A stretch of 64,000 nucleotides of DNA, taken from Porticoccus sp041395745. Its GTDB lineage: Bacteria; Pseudomonadota; Gammaproteobacteria; Pseudomonadales; Porticoccaceae. Where the stretch lies: contig JAWKZV010000003.1 of assembly GCA_041395745.1 (NCBI GenBank), positions 521,229-585,228 of the forward strand. The letters run 5' to 3'. Shown here one piece after another: positions 9,434 through 18,435 of the stretch. Positions within the stretch are counted from its first letter, which is position 1. Each line of letters begins with the position of its first letter. Made by a program: the position numbers and the translations under genes. The notes beneath the pieces were generated by a model, which saw only the letters and a list, made by a program, of their open reading frames with translations, had not been told where the DNA came from and made no database searches.

Positions 9434-10561
9434 ATGCAATTGATACCCATGCTCCAACGGCTGATCGCCGCCAACTCCATCAGCAGTGTCAACCCATCCA
9501 TCGACCAGGGAAATCGCGCAGTTATTGAGCTATTGGCCAATTGGCTGCAGGACATGGGTTTTTCCACAGAAATCATACCGCTGGCAGACCCTCGCAAGGC
9601 CAACCTGATCGCCACTTTGGGCAGAGGCCCCGGGGGGCTGGTACTGGCAGGCCACACCGATACGGTGCCCTGCGATGAAACCCAGTGGAGTCACGATCCC
9701 TTCAAGCTGGTGGAGAGAGACCACCGCCTCTACGGTCTCGGCACCTGTGACATGAAAGGCTTTTTCCCGCTGGTGATCGAAGCGGTGAAGCACTTTGTTG
9801 GCCAACCACTGCAGCAACCGCTGATCATCCTCGCCACCGCCGACGAGGAGTCCTCCATGGCCGGGGCACAGATGCTGGCAGCCGCCGGCCGACCCCGCGC
9901 ACGTTACGCGCTGATCGGCGAACCCACCGGCATGAAGCCTATTAACATGCACAAGGGCATCATGGTGGAAAAACTGGTGGTCGAGGGACATTCCGGCCAT
10001 TCCAGCGATCCATCCCTGGGGCGAAATGCCATGGAAACCATGCACAGCGTACTCGGGGAGCTGTTGAGCCTGCGCGACGAGCTGAAAAGCCAGCACCACA
10101 ACCCGGCCTTCGCTGTGTCCTATCCCACCATGAACCTGGGCTGCATCCACGGCGGCAACAACCCCAACCGCATCTGCGGCCGCTGCGAGCTGGGCTTTGA
10201 AATTCGCCCCCTGCCGGGAATGGATATGGCGGCACTGCAACAGAACATTCGCGAACGCATTCTGCCCTTTCAGCAGCGGGACGGCGTCAACATCAGCATC
10301 GAACATTACTGCGTGCCGGCTTATGCCACCGAACCCCATTCCGCCATGGTGAAGATCTGCGAATCCCTCACCAACCACAGCTGCGAATCAGTGTCCTTTG
10401 CCACCGAGGCTCCCTACCTGAAGGACCTGGGCATGGATGTGGTGATCCTCGGCCCTGGCAGCGTCGAGCAAGCACACCAGCCGGATGAATACCTGCTCCT
10501 GGAACGCATTCAACCCACAGTGGATTTTCTGATTCAACTGATCGGGCGCTGTTGTTTATAA
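9434..10561 (+). CDS. argE: Acetylornithine deacetylase (ArgE)
   Basis: M20-family di-zinc peptidase that releases ornithine from N-acetylornithine in arginine synthesis. The 375-residue protein has the metal-binding GHTDTVP motif (about 72-78), the CDMKG segment, the catalytic DEES (about 137-140), and the dimerisation domain with HSGHSSDP. Gene order argE-argA is shared with Pseudomonas. Here the two genes are separated by a MITE-like insertion at 10567-10831. Confidence 0.93.
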   Translation: MQLIPMLQRLIAANSISSVNPSIDQGNRAVIELLANWLQDMGFSTEIIPLADPRKANLIATLGRGPGGLVLAGHTDTVPCDETQWSHDPFKLVERDHRLYGLGTCDMKGFFPLVIEAVKHFVGQPLQQPLIILATADEESSMAGAQMLAAAGRPRARYALIGEPTGMKPINMHKGIMVEKLVVEGHSGHSSDPSLGRNAMETMHSVLGELLSLRDELKSQHHNPAFAVSYPTMNLGCIHGGNNPNRICGRCELGFEIRPLPGMDMAALQQNIRERILPFQQRDGVNISIEHYCVPAYATEPHSAMVKICESLTNHSCESVSFATEAPYLKDLGMDVVILGPGSVEQAHQPDEYLLLERIQPTVDFLIQLIGRCCL

Positions 10562-10566
10562 TCCGG

Positions 10567-10831
10567 GGGCCTGGTTACCCTATTTGGGTAATCGTCGCTG
10601 GCGGCAATTTTCCTGACCAGCGAGCGGAAGGAGAGAAATTTAGTGGGTCTAAGTGAGCGACTGACAACGACGCTGGCCAGGGAAAAAGCCCCAGCCCTCC
10701 GGGTTGCGGCTAAAAAAACGCCACTTGTCGTTGCTCGTCGTTTATTTGGAAGAACCAAACCACACTTCTCGCGCCTAAATTGGCACTTTTTTAGCCACAA
10801 CGCCGACAACCCAAATAGGGTAACCAGGCCC
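10567..10831. mobile_element. MITE-like element with perfect 23-bp terminal inverted repeats
   Basis: The first 23 bases (10567-10589, beginning gggcctggttaccctatt) are the exact reverse complement of the last 23 (10809-10831). The similarity continues imperfectly inward. The 265-bp interior has no credible gene. A second, inner imperfect inverted pair lies at about 10658-10672 and 10728-10741 (gacaacgac/gtcgttg). Size, terminal repeats and lack of coding capacity fit a miniature inverted-repeat transposable element. No clear target duplication is visible, and no second copy was noticed in the window. It fills essentially the whole argE-argA gap. Confidence 0.7.
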
Positions 10832-10851
10832 TAATAAATCAGGCAGATGCC

Positions 10852-12159
10852 GTGTCCGACTACGTGAAGTTCCTGCGCGATACCTCCCCCTATATCAATG
10901 CGCACCGGGGGAAAACCTTTGTCCTGGCCCTCAGCGGCGAGGGGATCGCCCACGCCAATTTCACCAATATCGTCCACGATATCGCCCTGCTGCACAGTCT
11001 TGGCATCAAACTGGTACTGGTGCACGGCGCCCGTCAGCAGATTGAGGAGCGGCTGGCCAGTTGCGCCATCGAGCCGCGCTTTGACCAGAACACCCGCATC
11101 ACCGACAGTGCCACCATGGCCTGCGTCAAGGATGCGGTGGGCAGTGCGCGGATTTCCATCGAGGCCAAACTCTCCACCGGAGCGGTGAATTCCCCGATGC
11201 ACGGCGCCCGCATCCGCGTGTTCGGTGGCAACCTGATTACCGCCAAACCCCTGGGGGTGAGGGATGGCGTGGATTTCCACCACACCGGTGAAGTACGTCG
11301 CATCGACCAGAAAGCGATTCAGAAGCAGTTGGACGATGGAGCCCTGGTGCTGCTGTCACCGATCGGTTATTCACCCACCGGCGAAGCGTTCAACCTGAAT
11401 TACGAGGATATCGCCACCCAGGCGGCGGTCAGTCTCGGCGCGGAAAAATTGATCATGTTCAGCGCGGATAGCGGCATCAGTGACAATCAGGGCCACCTGA
11501 TCAAGATGCTGTCCCTCAATGAAGTGCCCCACTGCCTGAGCATGCTGAGCGACAACATCCCGGTACAGCGGGACCTGATGGCCTGTTACCAGGCCTGCGA
11601 GAACGGCGTCCTGCGCGGCCACATCATCAGCCATGCCGATAATGGCGCCCTGCTCACCGAACTGTTCACCCGTGAGGGCAGCGGTACCCTGGTGCTGAAA
11701 AACGGCAAGGAAGTGGTGCGTCAGGCCACCATCGATGACGTCGGCGGCCTGCTGGAACTGATTGTGCCTCTGGAGCAGAAGGGCATTCTCGTGAAACGCT
11801 CCCGGGAACTGCTGGAAACAGAGATTACCCGTTTCACAGTGCTACAGCACGCCGAGGGCGACTTGGTGGGCTGCGCGGCCCTCTACCCCTTCAGCGATGG
11901 CATCTCTGCGGAGCTGGCCTGTGTCGCCACCCATCCGGATTTTCGCAACCGGGGTTTCGCCTCCCGCTTGCTGGCTCAGATCGAAACCCAGGCCATGCAG
12001 CAGGGCATCAGGCAACTGTTTGTGCTCACCACCCACGCCAGCGACTGGTTCAAGGAGAAGGGTTTTGTCGAGGCCAGCCTCGACGACCTGCCCACCGAGC
12101 GCAAATCCCTCTATAACTTCCAGCGCAAGTCGCGGATTTTCAGCAAGAATCTGCCCTGA
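10852..12159 (+). CDS. argA: Amino-acid N-acetyltransferase (ArgA, N-acetylglutamate synthase)
   Basis: First step of arginine synthesis, acetylating glutamate with acetyl-CoA. The 435-residue protein has an amino-acid-kinase-like regulatory domain (about 20-280, with LVLVHGARQQIEERL) and a C-terminal GNAT domain (about 290-435, with VATHPDFRNRGFASRLL as acetyl-CoA site). It starts with GTG at 10852, 20 bases after the MITE-like element, behind only a weak AGGCAG. Expression may therefore depend on read-through from argE across the insertion. Arginine feedback inhibition is a family property. Confidence 0.93.
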   Translation: MSDYVKFLRDTSPYINAHRGKTFVLALSGEGIAHANFTNIVHDIALLHSLGIKLVLVHGARQQIEERLASCAIEPRFDQNTRITDSATMACVKDAVGSARISIEAKLSTGAVNSPMHGARIRVFGGNLITAKPLGVRDGVDFHHTGEVRRIDQKAIQKQLDDGALVLLSPIGYSPTGEAFNLNYEDIATQAAVSLGAEKLIMFSADSGISDNQGHLIKMLSLNEVPHCLSMLSDNIPVQRDLMACYQACENGVLRGHIISHADNGALLTELFTREGSGTLVLKNGKEVVRQATIDDVGGLLELIVPLEQKGILVKRSRELLETEITRFTVLQHAEGDLVGCAALYPFSDGISAELACVATHPDFRNRGFASRLLAQIETQAMQQGIRQLFVLTTHASDWFKEKGFVEASLDDLPTERKSLYNFQRKSRIFSKNLP

Positions 12160-12227
12160 CTGCTGATTCACCACCGCACTCTCTGCTATCCTTGCCGCCT
12201 CGTTTTTAACGGACGGCAGGATCAGAG

Positions 12228-14063
12228 ATGCCCAAATACCGCTCACACACCACCACCAAGGGTCGCAACATGGCCGGCGCCCGCGCCCTGTGGCGCGCCA
12301 CCGGTATGACCGATGACGACTTCAATAAGCCGATCATTGCCATTGCCAACTCCTTTACCCAGTTCGTGCCCGGACACGTACATCTGAAAGACCTGGGCCA
12401 ACTGGTGGCGGAAGAGGTGGCCAAGGCCGGCGGTATCGGCCGCGAGTTCAACACCATCGCGGTGGACGACGGCATCGCCATGGGTCACGACGGCATGCTC
12501 TACTCACTGCCGTCCCGCGACATCATCGCCGACTCCGTGGAGTACATGGTCAACGCCCACTGCGCCGACGCGCTGGTGTGCATCTCCAACTGCGACAAAA
12601 TCACCCCCGGAATGCTGATGGCAGCACTGCGCCTCAACATTCCCACTATCTTTGTCTCCGGCGGCCCCATGGAGGCCGGCAAGACCAAGCTGGGCGAACA
12701 CAAGCTGGACCTGGTGGATGCCATGGTGATCGCCGCCGATCCCCATGCCTCAGAAGAAAAAACGGAAGAATACGAGCGTTCCGCCTGCCCCACCTGCGGC
12801 TCCTGCTCCGGTATGTTCACCGCTAACTCCATGAACTGCCTCACCGAAGCGCTGGGCCTGTCCCTGCCGGGCAATGGCACCACCCTGGCCACCCACGCCG
12901 ACCGCCGCCGCCTGTTTGAGGAAGCTGGCCAGCGTATCGTGACCATGGCCAAGTCCTACTACGAAGAAGACAACCTGGCGGTATTGCCGCGCTCCGTAGC
13001 CAGCTTCGCAGCCTTCGAAAATGCCATGACCATGGACATCGCCATGGGCGGTTCCACCAATACCATCCTGCACCTGCTGGCCGCTGCTCAGGAAGCGGAT
13101 GTGGACTTCACCATGGCAGACATCGACCGCCTGTCCCGCAAAGTACCGCAGTTGTGCAAGGTCGCCCCCAACACCCCGAAATACCATATTGAGGATGTAC
13201 ACCGCGCCGGCGGCGTGTTCGGCATCCTCGGCGAACTGGACCGCGCTGGCCTGCTGCATACCGATGTCTCCACCGTTCACTCTTCCACCCTGGCGGAAGC
13301 GCTGGAGCAATGGGACATCATGCTCAATAACGACGAAGCCACCGCCAAATTCTTCAAGGCAGGCCCCGCCGGCATTCCCACCCAAACAGCCTTCAGCCAG
13401 GACACCCGTTGGAGTTCCCTGGATGCCGACCGGGAAAACGGCTGTATCCGCAACCTTGAGCACGCCTACAGCACCGAAGGCGGGCTGGCGGTATTGTTCG
13501 GCAATATCGCCCGCAATGGCTGCGTGGTGAAAACCTCCGGGGTGGATGACTCCATCCTCAAGTTCTCCGGCCCCGCCCACATCTGTGAGAGCCAGGACCA
13601 GGCGGTGGACGACATCCTCAACGACCGGGTGAAATCAGGCGATGTGGTGATCATCCGCTACGAAGGTCCCCGCGGTGGACCGGGCATGCAGGAAATGCTC
13701 TACCCCACCAGCTACCTGAAATCCAAGGGACTGGGTAAGGCCTGCGCGCTGATTACCGACGGTCGTTTCTCCGGAGGCACCTCCGGGCTGTCCATCGGTC
13801 ACGTCTCCCCGGAAGCCGCTGCCGGCGGCGCCATCGGCCTGGTCAAGCAGGGCGATATCATCGAGATCGACATTCCGAACCGCCGCATCGACGTGGCATT
13901 GAGCGAGGAAGAGCTGGAACAGCGCCGCCAGAAACAGGATGAACTGGGCTGGCACCCGAAGGAAAAACGGCCACGCCGGGTATCCGCTGCGTTGAAAGCC
14001 TACGCGCTGCTAGCCACCAGTGCCGACCGCGGTGCGGTGCGGGATCTCAACCAGGTGAAATAA
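12228..14063 (+). CDS. ilvD: Dihydroxy-acid dehydratase (IlvD)
   Basis: Iron-sulfur enzyme converting 2,3-dihydroxy-3-methyl acids into the 2-keto acid precursors of Val, Leu and Ile. The 611-residue protein contains the cluster-ligand and active-site cysteines in ISNCDKITPGM and CPTCGSCSGMFTANSMNC. It also has the C-terminal ITDGRFSGGTSGLSIGHVSPEA signature. It is monocistronic, with its own short leader after argA and a strong terminator 27 bases past the stop. Confidence 0.96.
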   Translation: MPKYRSHTTTKGRNMAGARALWRATGMTDDDFNKPIIAIANSFTQFVPGHVHLKDLGQLVAEEVAKAGGIGREFNTIAVDDGIAMGHDGMLYSLPSRDIIADSVEYMVNAHCADALVCISNCDKITPGMLMAALRLNIPTIFVSGGPMEAGKTKLGEHKLDLVDAMVIAADPHASEEKTEEYERSACPTCGSCSGMFTANSMNCLTEALGLSLPGNGTTLATHADRRRLFEEAGQRIVTMAKSYYEEDNLAVLPRSVASFAAFENAMTMDIAMGGSTNTILHLLAAAQEADVDFTMADIDRLSRKVPQLCKVAPNTPKYHIEDVHRAGGVFGILGELDRAGLLHTDVSTVHSSTLAEALEQWDIMLNNDEATAKFFKAGPAGIPTQTAFSQDTRWSSLDADRENGCIRNLEHAYSTEGGLAVLFGNIARNGCVVKTSGVDDSILKFSGPAHICESQDQAVDDILNDRVKSGDVVIIRYEGPRGGPGMQEMLYPTSYLKSKGLGKACALITDGRFSGGTSGLSIGHVSPEAAAGGAIGLVKQGDIIEIDIPNRRIDVALSEEELEQRRQKQDELGWHPKEKRPRRVSAALKAYALLATSADRGAVRDLNQVK

Positions 14064-14090
14064 TCCCAACAACTTCACTGAATGTCCCAT

Positions 14091-14119
14091 AAAAAACCGG
14101 CCACAAAGGCCGGTTTTTT
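14091..14119. terminator. Bidirectional intrinsic terminator between ilvD and the TonB2 operon
   Basis: A perfect stem, aaaaaaccggcc / ggccggtttttt around an acaaa loop, has a T-tract in both orientations. It can end ilvD (+) and the convergent TPR gene (-). Confidence 0.9.
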
Positions 14120-14140
14120 ATAGCTGCTGGAGCGAAACAA

Positions 14141-15484
14141 CTAGCCCAGCTGGCAGCCCGGCAAATCGGCACCGCTTTCAATCAGCTGTTCCCGGCGGGC
14201 GCCCTCACCACTCACGTAGCGCAGCCACTGCTCGGCACTCTTGCGCAACCCCTGATCCTTGGCTGCCTCCTGGAACACCGGCGCCGCCTCCCGGTAGCAC
14301 TGCAGGTTGACCAGCGCCGCGCCGAGGGTCAGCTGGGTCAAACCGGGGCGTGACAGACCGCCCTTACGCAGGGCATTGCGAGCCTCGCGCACCGCCGCGC
14401 CATTGTCATCCACATCCAGGTAGGCAGATGCCAGCCGCGCCGCAATAGCGCCGCTGTCTGACAGGTTGGCCGCCCGCTGCAGCACCGGCAATGCCTTGCG
14501 AGTCTCCCGCGCCCGCAGCCAGGCCGTACCAAGGATTTCCAGGTTCTTGGCACTGGCTTCCACCTCGCCGACCTCTATTCCCTGCTCCAGTACCTTGGCG
14601 GCCCGGAACGGCGCCTCAGCGCCCAGATAGAGATAGGCCAGGGACAACCACTGGCGCTCCCCATTCAACTGTTTTTGCAACCGCAACAGGTCGTTCACTG
14701 CCAACTGGTCACCGCTGCGCTCCAGTTGCCCATAGATACCTCCGAGCTGCTGCCAGTAACTGGTTCTCGGATAGTGAGCTACCAGCTGTTTCAAGATGGC
14801 CACCACCTTGTTGTAGTCCTGGCGCTCGTAGTACAGCACCCGCTGCAACGACCACCAGCCCTCCTTGGGCAGCTTGCCCGCAGCCTGGGATTCGTCCACC
14901 ACAGCATTGACCAGTTTCAGCGAGTCATTCTTGCGATTCAGGTGATAGTAGGCCTGGGCCAGCAGCACCCGGCCATCGGCGCTGACCACAGTGGCCTCGG
15001 CCTGCCAGCGCTCCAGCTGTTTGGCCGCTTCGGCGTAGTTCTCCAGCAGGAAATACAGCTGCGCGACGGTGTATCGAGTAGCTGTTTTCTGCCGCTCATC
15101 CACCTCCGGCTCGGCGATCATCGCCAGGTAGCTGTCGACCGCCTTCGGGTATTGCTCAAGGGAGTAGTGACTGTAGCCCAGCAGGTTGTAGACCTGAGAT
15201 TTTTCATAGCTGCTGGCGCAGACCTTGTTGGTTAGACCATTCAGCTCCACCACCAGCTGCCGGAGCTGGGCCGGCTGCGGCGTTGCATCTCCCTGAAAAA
15301 TCTGCTGGATCTTTTCCAGCCGCGCAGCACATGCCTGACCTACAGCCTGGCGCTGGCGACTTTTCACATTCTCGAACTTGCGCTGATTCTTGTCCCCGGC
15401 ATCGTCCTCGGCCAACGCCACGACCGGCAGGGCCAGAATCAGCAACGCAGCAAGCAGCAAACGGCGAAGGGTTATGCCCGTCAT
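14141..15484 (-). CDS. Periplasmic TPR protein of the TonB2-type system
   Basis: 447 residues with an N-terminal signal peptide (LLLAALLILALPVVALA) followed by repeated TPR-like helices (for example YNLLGYSHYSLEQYPKAVDSY and VLLAQAYYHLNRKNDSL). It is the last gene of the DUF3450-TtpC-ExbB-ExbD-TonB-TPR operon and overlaps tonB by four bases (ATGA). In Shewanella and Vibrio such TPR proteins accompany TonB2 loci. A role in stabilising the complex or contacting outer-membrane receptors is inferred, not shown. Confidence 0.8.
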   Translation of the reverse strand: MTGITLRRLLLAALLILALPVVALAEDDAGDKNQRKFENVKSRQRQAVGQACAARLEKIQQIFQGDATPQPAQLRQLVVELNGLTNKVCASSYEKSQVYNLLGYSHYSLEQYPKAVDSYLAMIAEPEVDERQKTATRYTVAQLYFLLENYAEAAKQLERWQAEATVVSADGRVLLAQAYYHLNRKNDSLKLVNAVVDESQAAGKLPKEGWWSLQRVLYYERQDYNKVVAILKQLVAHYPRTSYWQQLGGIYGQLERSGDQLAVNDLLRLQKQLNGERQWLSLAYLYLGAEAPFRAAKVLEQGIEVGEVEASAKNLEILGTAWLRARETRKALPVLQRAANLSDSGAIAARLASAYLDVDDNGAAVREARNALRKGGLSRPGLTQLTLGAALVNLQCYREAAPVFQEAAKDQGLRKSAEQWLRYVSGEGARREQLIESGADLPGCQLG

Positions 15485-16086
15485 CGCGCAATCCTGAAAG
15501 AAAATTTGTACAGCACCCCCGGCACTTCCTCGGCCACACCATCAATCACGCGGGGTTTGTACTTGAGCTTTTCTGCCGCACGCAGGGCGTACTTGCCGAA
15601 ATCCTTGTTGGGCGGGTATTCCTCCAGTAGCTTGATGTCCCGAACGCTGCCGGTGGTGGTGATGGTGACTTCCACCACCGCGTAGCCGTCCACGCCCTGG
15701 CGCAAGGCCCTGGGGGGATAATCCGGCTGCGGCACATAGACCGGGATGTAATCGGAATCCCTGCTGAAGGCACCCCCCATGCCGATCTCCAGACCGGCGG
15801 CCACCGGCGCCGTCATGGACACAGCACTGACAAGGGCATCCACGCTGACATTCATCTGCGGCGGGGGCGGCGGTAATGGCTCCGGCTCTTCAGGCTTGTC
15901 CGGTTTCGGTGTCTTGCGCTGTTCCTCGATGGTGCGTTTGGGCTGCCATATGTCGGCTATTTTGCGCCCCTCACCCACCTCCGGTGCTTCGCCAACGGAT
16001 TGAATCAACCGCTGCATGCCCACCAGCAATACCAGGGTCACCAGCAGGGCCAGCCCTGCTGCAGCACTGTAGCGAATCAGTGGCAT
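15481..16086 (-). CDS. tonB2: TonB-family energy transducer
   Basis: 201 residues: one N-terminal membrane helix (about 8-26), a proline/charge-rich periplasmic linker (about 50-78, PKPDKPEEPEPLPPPPPQ), and a C-terminal TonB domain. The last contains PVYVPQPDYPPRALRQGVDG and an E-x-Y-P-type segment. It couples the ExbB/ExbD proton channel to outer-membrane receptors. It is shorter than classical TonB, as usual for TonB2 types. It lies three bases downstream of exbD. Confidence 0.9.
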   Translation of the reverse strand: MPLIRYSAAAGLALLVTLVLLVGMQRLIQSVGEAPEVGEGRKIADIWQPKRTIEEQRKTPKPDKPEEPEPLPPPPPQMNVSVDALVSAVSMTAPVAAGLEIGMGGAFSRDSDYIPVYVPQPDYPPRALRQGVDGYAVVEVTITTTGSVRDIKLLEEYPPNKDFGKYALRAAEKLKYKPRVIDGVAEEVPGVLYKFSFRIAR

Positions 16087-16089
16087 CCG

Positions 16090-16491
16090 CTAGCGCTCCC
16101 CGGTGGAAACCGCGACATCGTCGATACCCGCAGCCCGCGCCGCGTCCGCCACCCGGGTCAGGGTGGCCATATCCGCCTGTCGGTCCACCTGGATGACCAG
16201 ACCACCGCGCGGGTTCTCATTGCGCAAGCGCAGGATGTGCAGACGCAGACTGTCCGCCGATACCTGGCGGCCATCAATCCAGATGCCGTTGTCGGCAGCC
16301 ACCGCCACCAGAATGGCCGGGCTGCGCTGCTCGGCGGTGGTGGCGACAGAGCGCTCCACATCGATGCCCGGTTCTCGGATAAAAGTGGCAGTGACAATGA
16401 AAAAGATCAGCAGGATAAACACCACATCCAGCATCGGCGTCAGGTCGATGGCCTGGGGTGGTTCTGGCTGGCGATAGACGCGTTCCCGCAT
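16090..16491 (-). CDS. exbD2: ExbD/TolR-family proton-channel subunit
   Basis: 133 residues with one N-terminal transmembrane helix (LDVVFILLIFFIVTATF). It contains the conserved aspartate of the DLTPMLDVVF motif, which in ExbD/TolR lies in the proton path, and a periplasmic domain after it. It sits between exbB2 and tonB2. Confidence 0.92.
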   Translation of the reverse strand: MRERVYRQPEPPQAIDLTPMLDVVFILLIFFIVTATFIREPGIDVERSVATTAEQRSPAILVAVAADNGIWIDGRQVSADSLRLHILRLRNENPRGGLVIQVDRQADMATLTRVADAARAAGIDDVAVSTGER

Positions 16492-16507
16492 GGCTGCTAC
16501 GGCTCCC

Positions 16508-17026
16508 TCAGTGATCCATGGTCAGGTGGTCGGCCAGCAATTGCTGCTCGCGCTCCGCTACCCGGCGCAGGTAAATATTCGCGAACACCCCGGACAGTGC
16601 CGCCACCATGCCCGCCATGGTAGGGATCGTCGCCCTTGAGACCCCTGCCGCCATGGCACGGGCATCCCCACCACCGCCGAGGGACAACACCTCGAACACA
16701 CCGATCATGCCGGTCACGGTTCCCAGCAGGCCCAGTAGCGGGGCGATGGCTATCAGGGTGCGGATCAGCGCGAGGTTGCGGTTGATATTCAGAGTCACCC
16801 GGGAAATCAGCGCCTCGCGTACCTGGTGGGCGCGCACCGAGCGGCGCTCGGTGCGATCCTCCCAACGGACCAGCGCCGCCGCCAGGTCCCGTTTCAAACC
16901 GCCACGGAAATACCACAGCCGTTCGAACACCAGGGTCCACATCACTAGCAGCAGGGCGGCAATCAGCAGCAATACCGGTCCACCGGCATTGATCAGTTTG
17001 CTGATGTCGCCCAGGAAATCCGGCAT
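16508..17026 (-). CDS. exbB2: ExbB/TolQ-family proton-channel subunit (ExbB2)
   Basis: 172 residues, three predicted membrane helices (about 15-35, 90-112 and 130-152). The conserved MotA/TolQ/ExbB block APLLGLLGTVTGMIGVF is followed by the small-residue helix TIPTMAGMVAALSGVFAN. It starts at the last base of the upstream TtpC-like gene, indicating translational coupling. It forms the inner-membrane channel with ExbD. Confidence 0.93.
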   Translation of the reverse strand: MPDFLGDISKLINAGGPVLLLIAALLLVMWTLVFERLWYFRGGLKRDLAAALVRWEDRTERRSVRAHQVREALISRVTLNINRNLALIRTLIAIAPLLGLLGTVTGMIGVFEVLSLGGGGDARAMAAGVSRATIPTMAGMVAALSGVFANIYLRRVAEREQQLLADHLTMDH

Positions 17027-18435
17027 CAGTGGGCCTCTGCCTGCTCCGCCACAATACCGGCACTTTGCTCTTCGAGAATGTGCAGCACTCGTTGGGCACG
17101 GCTGTTAACGAAGGTGTGCAACAGCACCGTGGGAATGGCCACACACAGGCCCAGTACCGTGGTCACCAACGCGGCGGAAATCCCCCCGGCCATGGTCTTG
17201 GGATCGCCGGTGCCAAAAAGGGTAATGGACTGGAAGGTGACGATCATGCCGGTCACCGTGCCCAGCAGCCCCATCAGTGGCGCCACCATGGCGATGATCT
17301 TCAACAGGTTGAGACCGGACTCGATGGCCGGGCGCTCCTTGAGCACCTGCTCATGGAGTTTCAGCTCCAGGGACTCCGCATCCATATTGCGGTTGTCCAG
17401 ACCGATTTTCAGCACCCGTCCCAACGGGTTGTTGGCATCGGGGGAATCGCTGGCCAGTTGTGTACTGACCCGACGGGAAACCCCGGACAGCACCAGCAAT
17501 CGCCACAGAGCCAGCAACAGCGCCACCGCGCCGACGGCACTAATCAGGTAACCGATCCAGCCCCCCTGGTGCCAGCGCTCCAGCCAGTCGGGGCTGTCCA
17601 CCAGCGCCGCCAGCAGTGAGCCACCACTGGGGCCGGTGGGGTCAATGGCGGTGCGGGTAAAGCCTTCACCGGAGGCCTGCAAGTTTGCGGCAGCCTTTGT
17701 ATAGCTGCTGTCCGGCTGGCGAGAGAGTTCTGCCAGGGTGCCGGTCTCCGGGCGATAATTCAGGTAGCTGCCATCGGACAACAGGTTGAACACCCCGATT
17801 CGCACCACCTGCTGCTGTCCCTGCTCTCCGTTGGCCTTGACTACGGTAGCCGGAAAGCTGACAACCCTGCCGCCCTCGATCATCTCGCGGTTGATCTCAT
17901 ACCAGAGCCGCTCAATCTCGGCCATGGAGGGCAACCGGGTGTTGCCGCTCATGCGCTCAATCAGCTGATCCAGAAACTCGATTCGCCCCGGATACTGGGC
18001 ACTGACCAGAGAGTGATTAAGGGTAGTGCGGGTGTCCCCCGCCGCCGCGGTGAGATGGCCGAACATTTCTTTGAGCGAGCCGAGCCGTTCCTGCAACTGC
18101 TCCTGCAAGGCCGCAATTTCCCGCTCGTTGTCTGCAAAGCGCTTCTCCAGTTGCTCGGAGCGTTTCTCCTCTCCGTTGCGGGTTGCCTGTGCCTGCTGCA
18201 ACAGTTTCGCCCGCTCCGCCTTGGCCTGCTTGAACTCTGCCTCGCGGGCCGCCTGCTCACGGGACTCCGTCACCCGCGCTTCCTTGACCAGCCGCAACAG
18301 CTCATCCAGGGAGGCGGCTTTTTGTTCTTGCTCCTGTGCCTGCGCAATGCCGTTAATGGACAGCAGCAGGAAAACACCCAGGAAAAGCCGATTCAGCGTT
18401 TTCATCGCGTCACTTCTCATTGCACCCCACCTCAT
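17026..18435 (-). CDS. TtpC-like MotA/TolQ/ExbB protein with long periplasmic coiled coil
   Basis: 469 residues. A signal peptide precedes AQEQEQKAA, then a charged coiled coil (about 40-120, rich in Glu/Lys/Gln) and a periplasmic domain. A membrane helix (about 295-318) follows, then a C-terminal ExbB-like channel domain (MVAPLMGLLGTVTGMIVTFQ). This architecture matches TtpC of Vibrio/Shewanella TonB2 systems. Three start codons are possible; ATG 18435 has GGAGGTG five bases upstream and an ATGA overlap with the DUF3450 gene, while 18405 would give a more typical signal peptide. Confidence 0.85.
   Translation of the reverse strand: MRWGAMRSDAMKTLNRLFLGVFLLLSINGIAQAQEQEQKAASLDELLRLVKEARVTESREQAAREAEFKQAKAERAKLLQQAQATRNGEEKRSEQLEKRFADNEREIAALQEQLQERLGSLKEMFGHLTAAAGDTRTTLNHSLVSAQYPGRIEFLDQLIERMSGNTRLPSMAEIERLWYEINREMIEGGRVVSFPATVVKANGEQGQQQVVRIGVFNLLSDGSYLNYRPETGTLAELSRQPDSSYTKAAANLQASGEGFTRTAIDPTGPSGGSLLAALVDSPDWLERWHQGGWIGYLISAVGAVALLLALWRLLVLSGVSRRVSTQLASDSPDANNPLGRVLKIGLDNRNMDAESLELKLHEQVLKERPAIESGLNLLKIIAMVAPLMGLLGTVTGMIVTFQSITLFGTGDPKTMAGGISAALVTTVLGLCVAIPTVLLHTFVNSRAQRVLHILEEQSAGIVAEQAEAH

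Noticed and set aside
10534..10809. Short frames inside the MITE-like element
   Set aside because: They span the terminal repeats, lack ribosome-binding sites and look like no known protein.
12750..13580. 276-codon minus-strand frame opposite ilvD
   Set aside because: An antisense shadow of a high-GC gene. ilvD is complete and conserved on the plus strand, and the shadow has no family resemblance.
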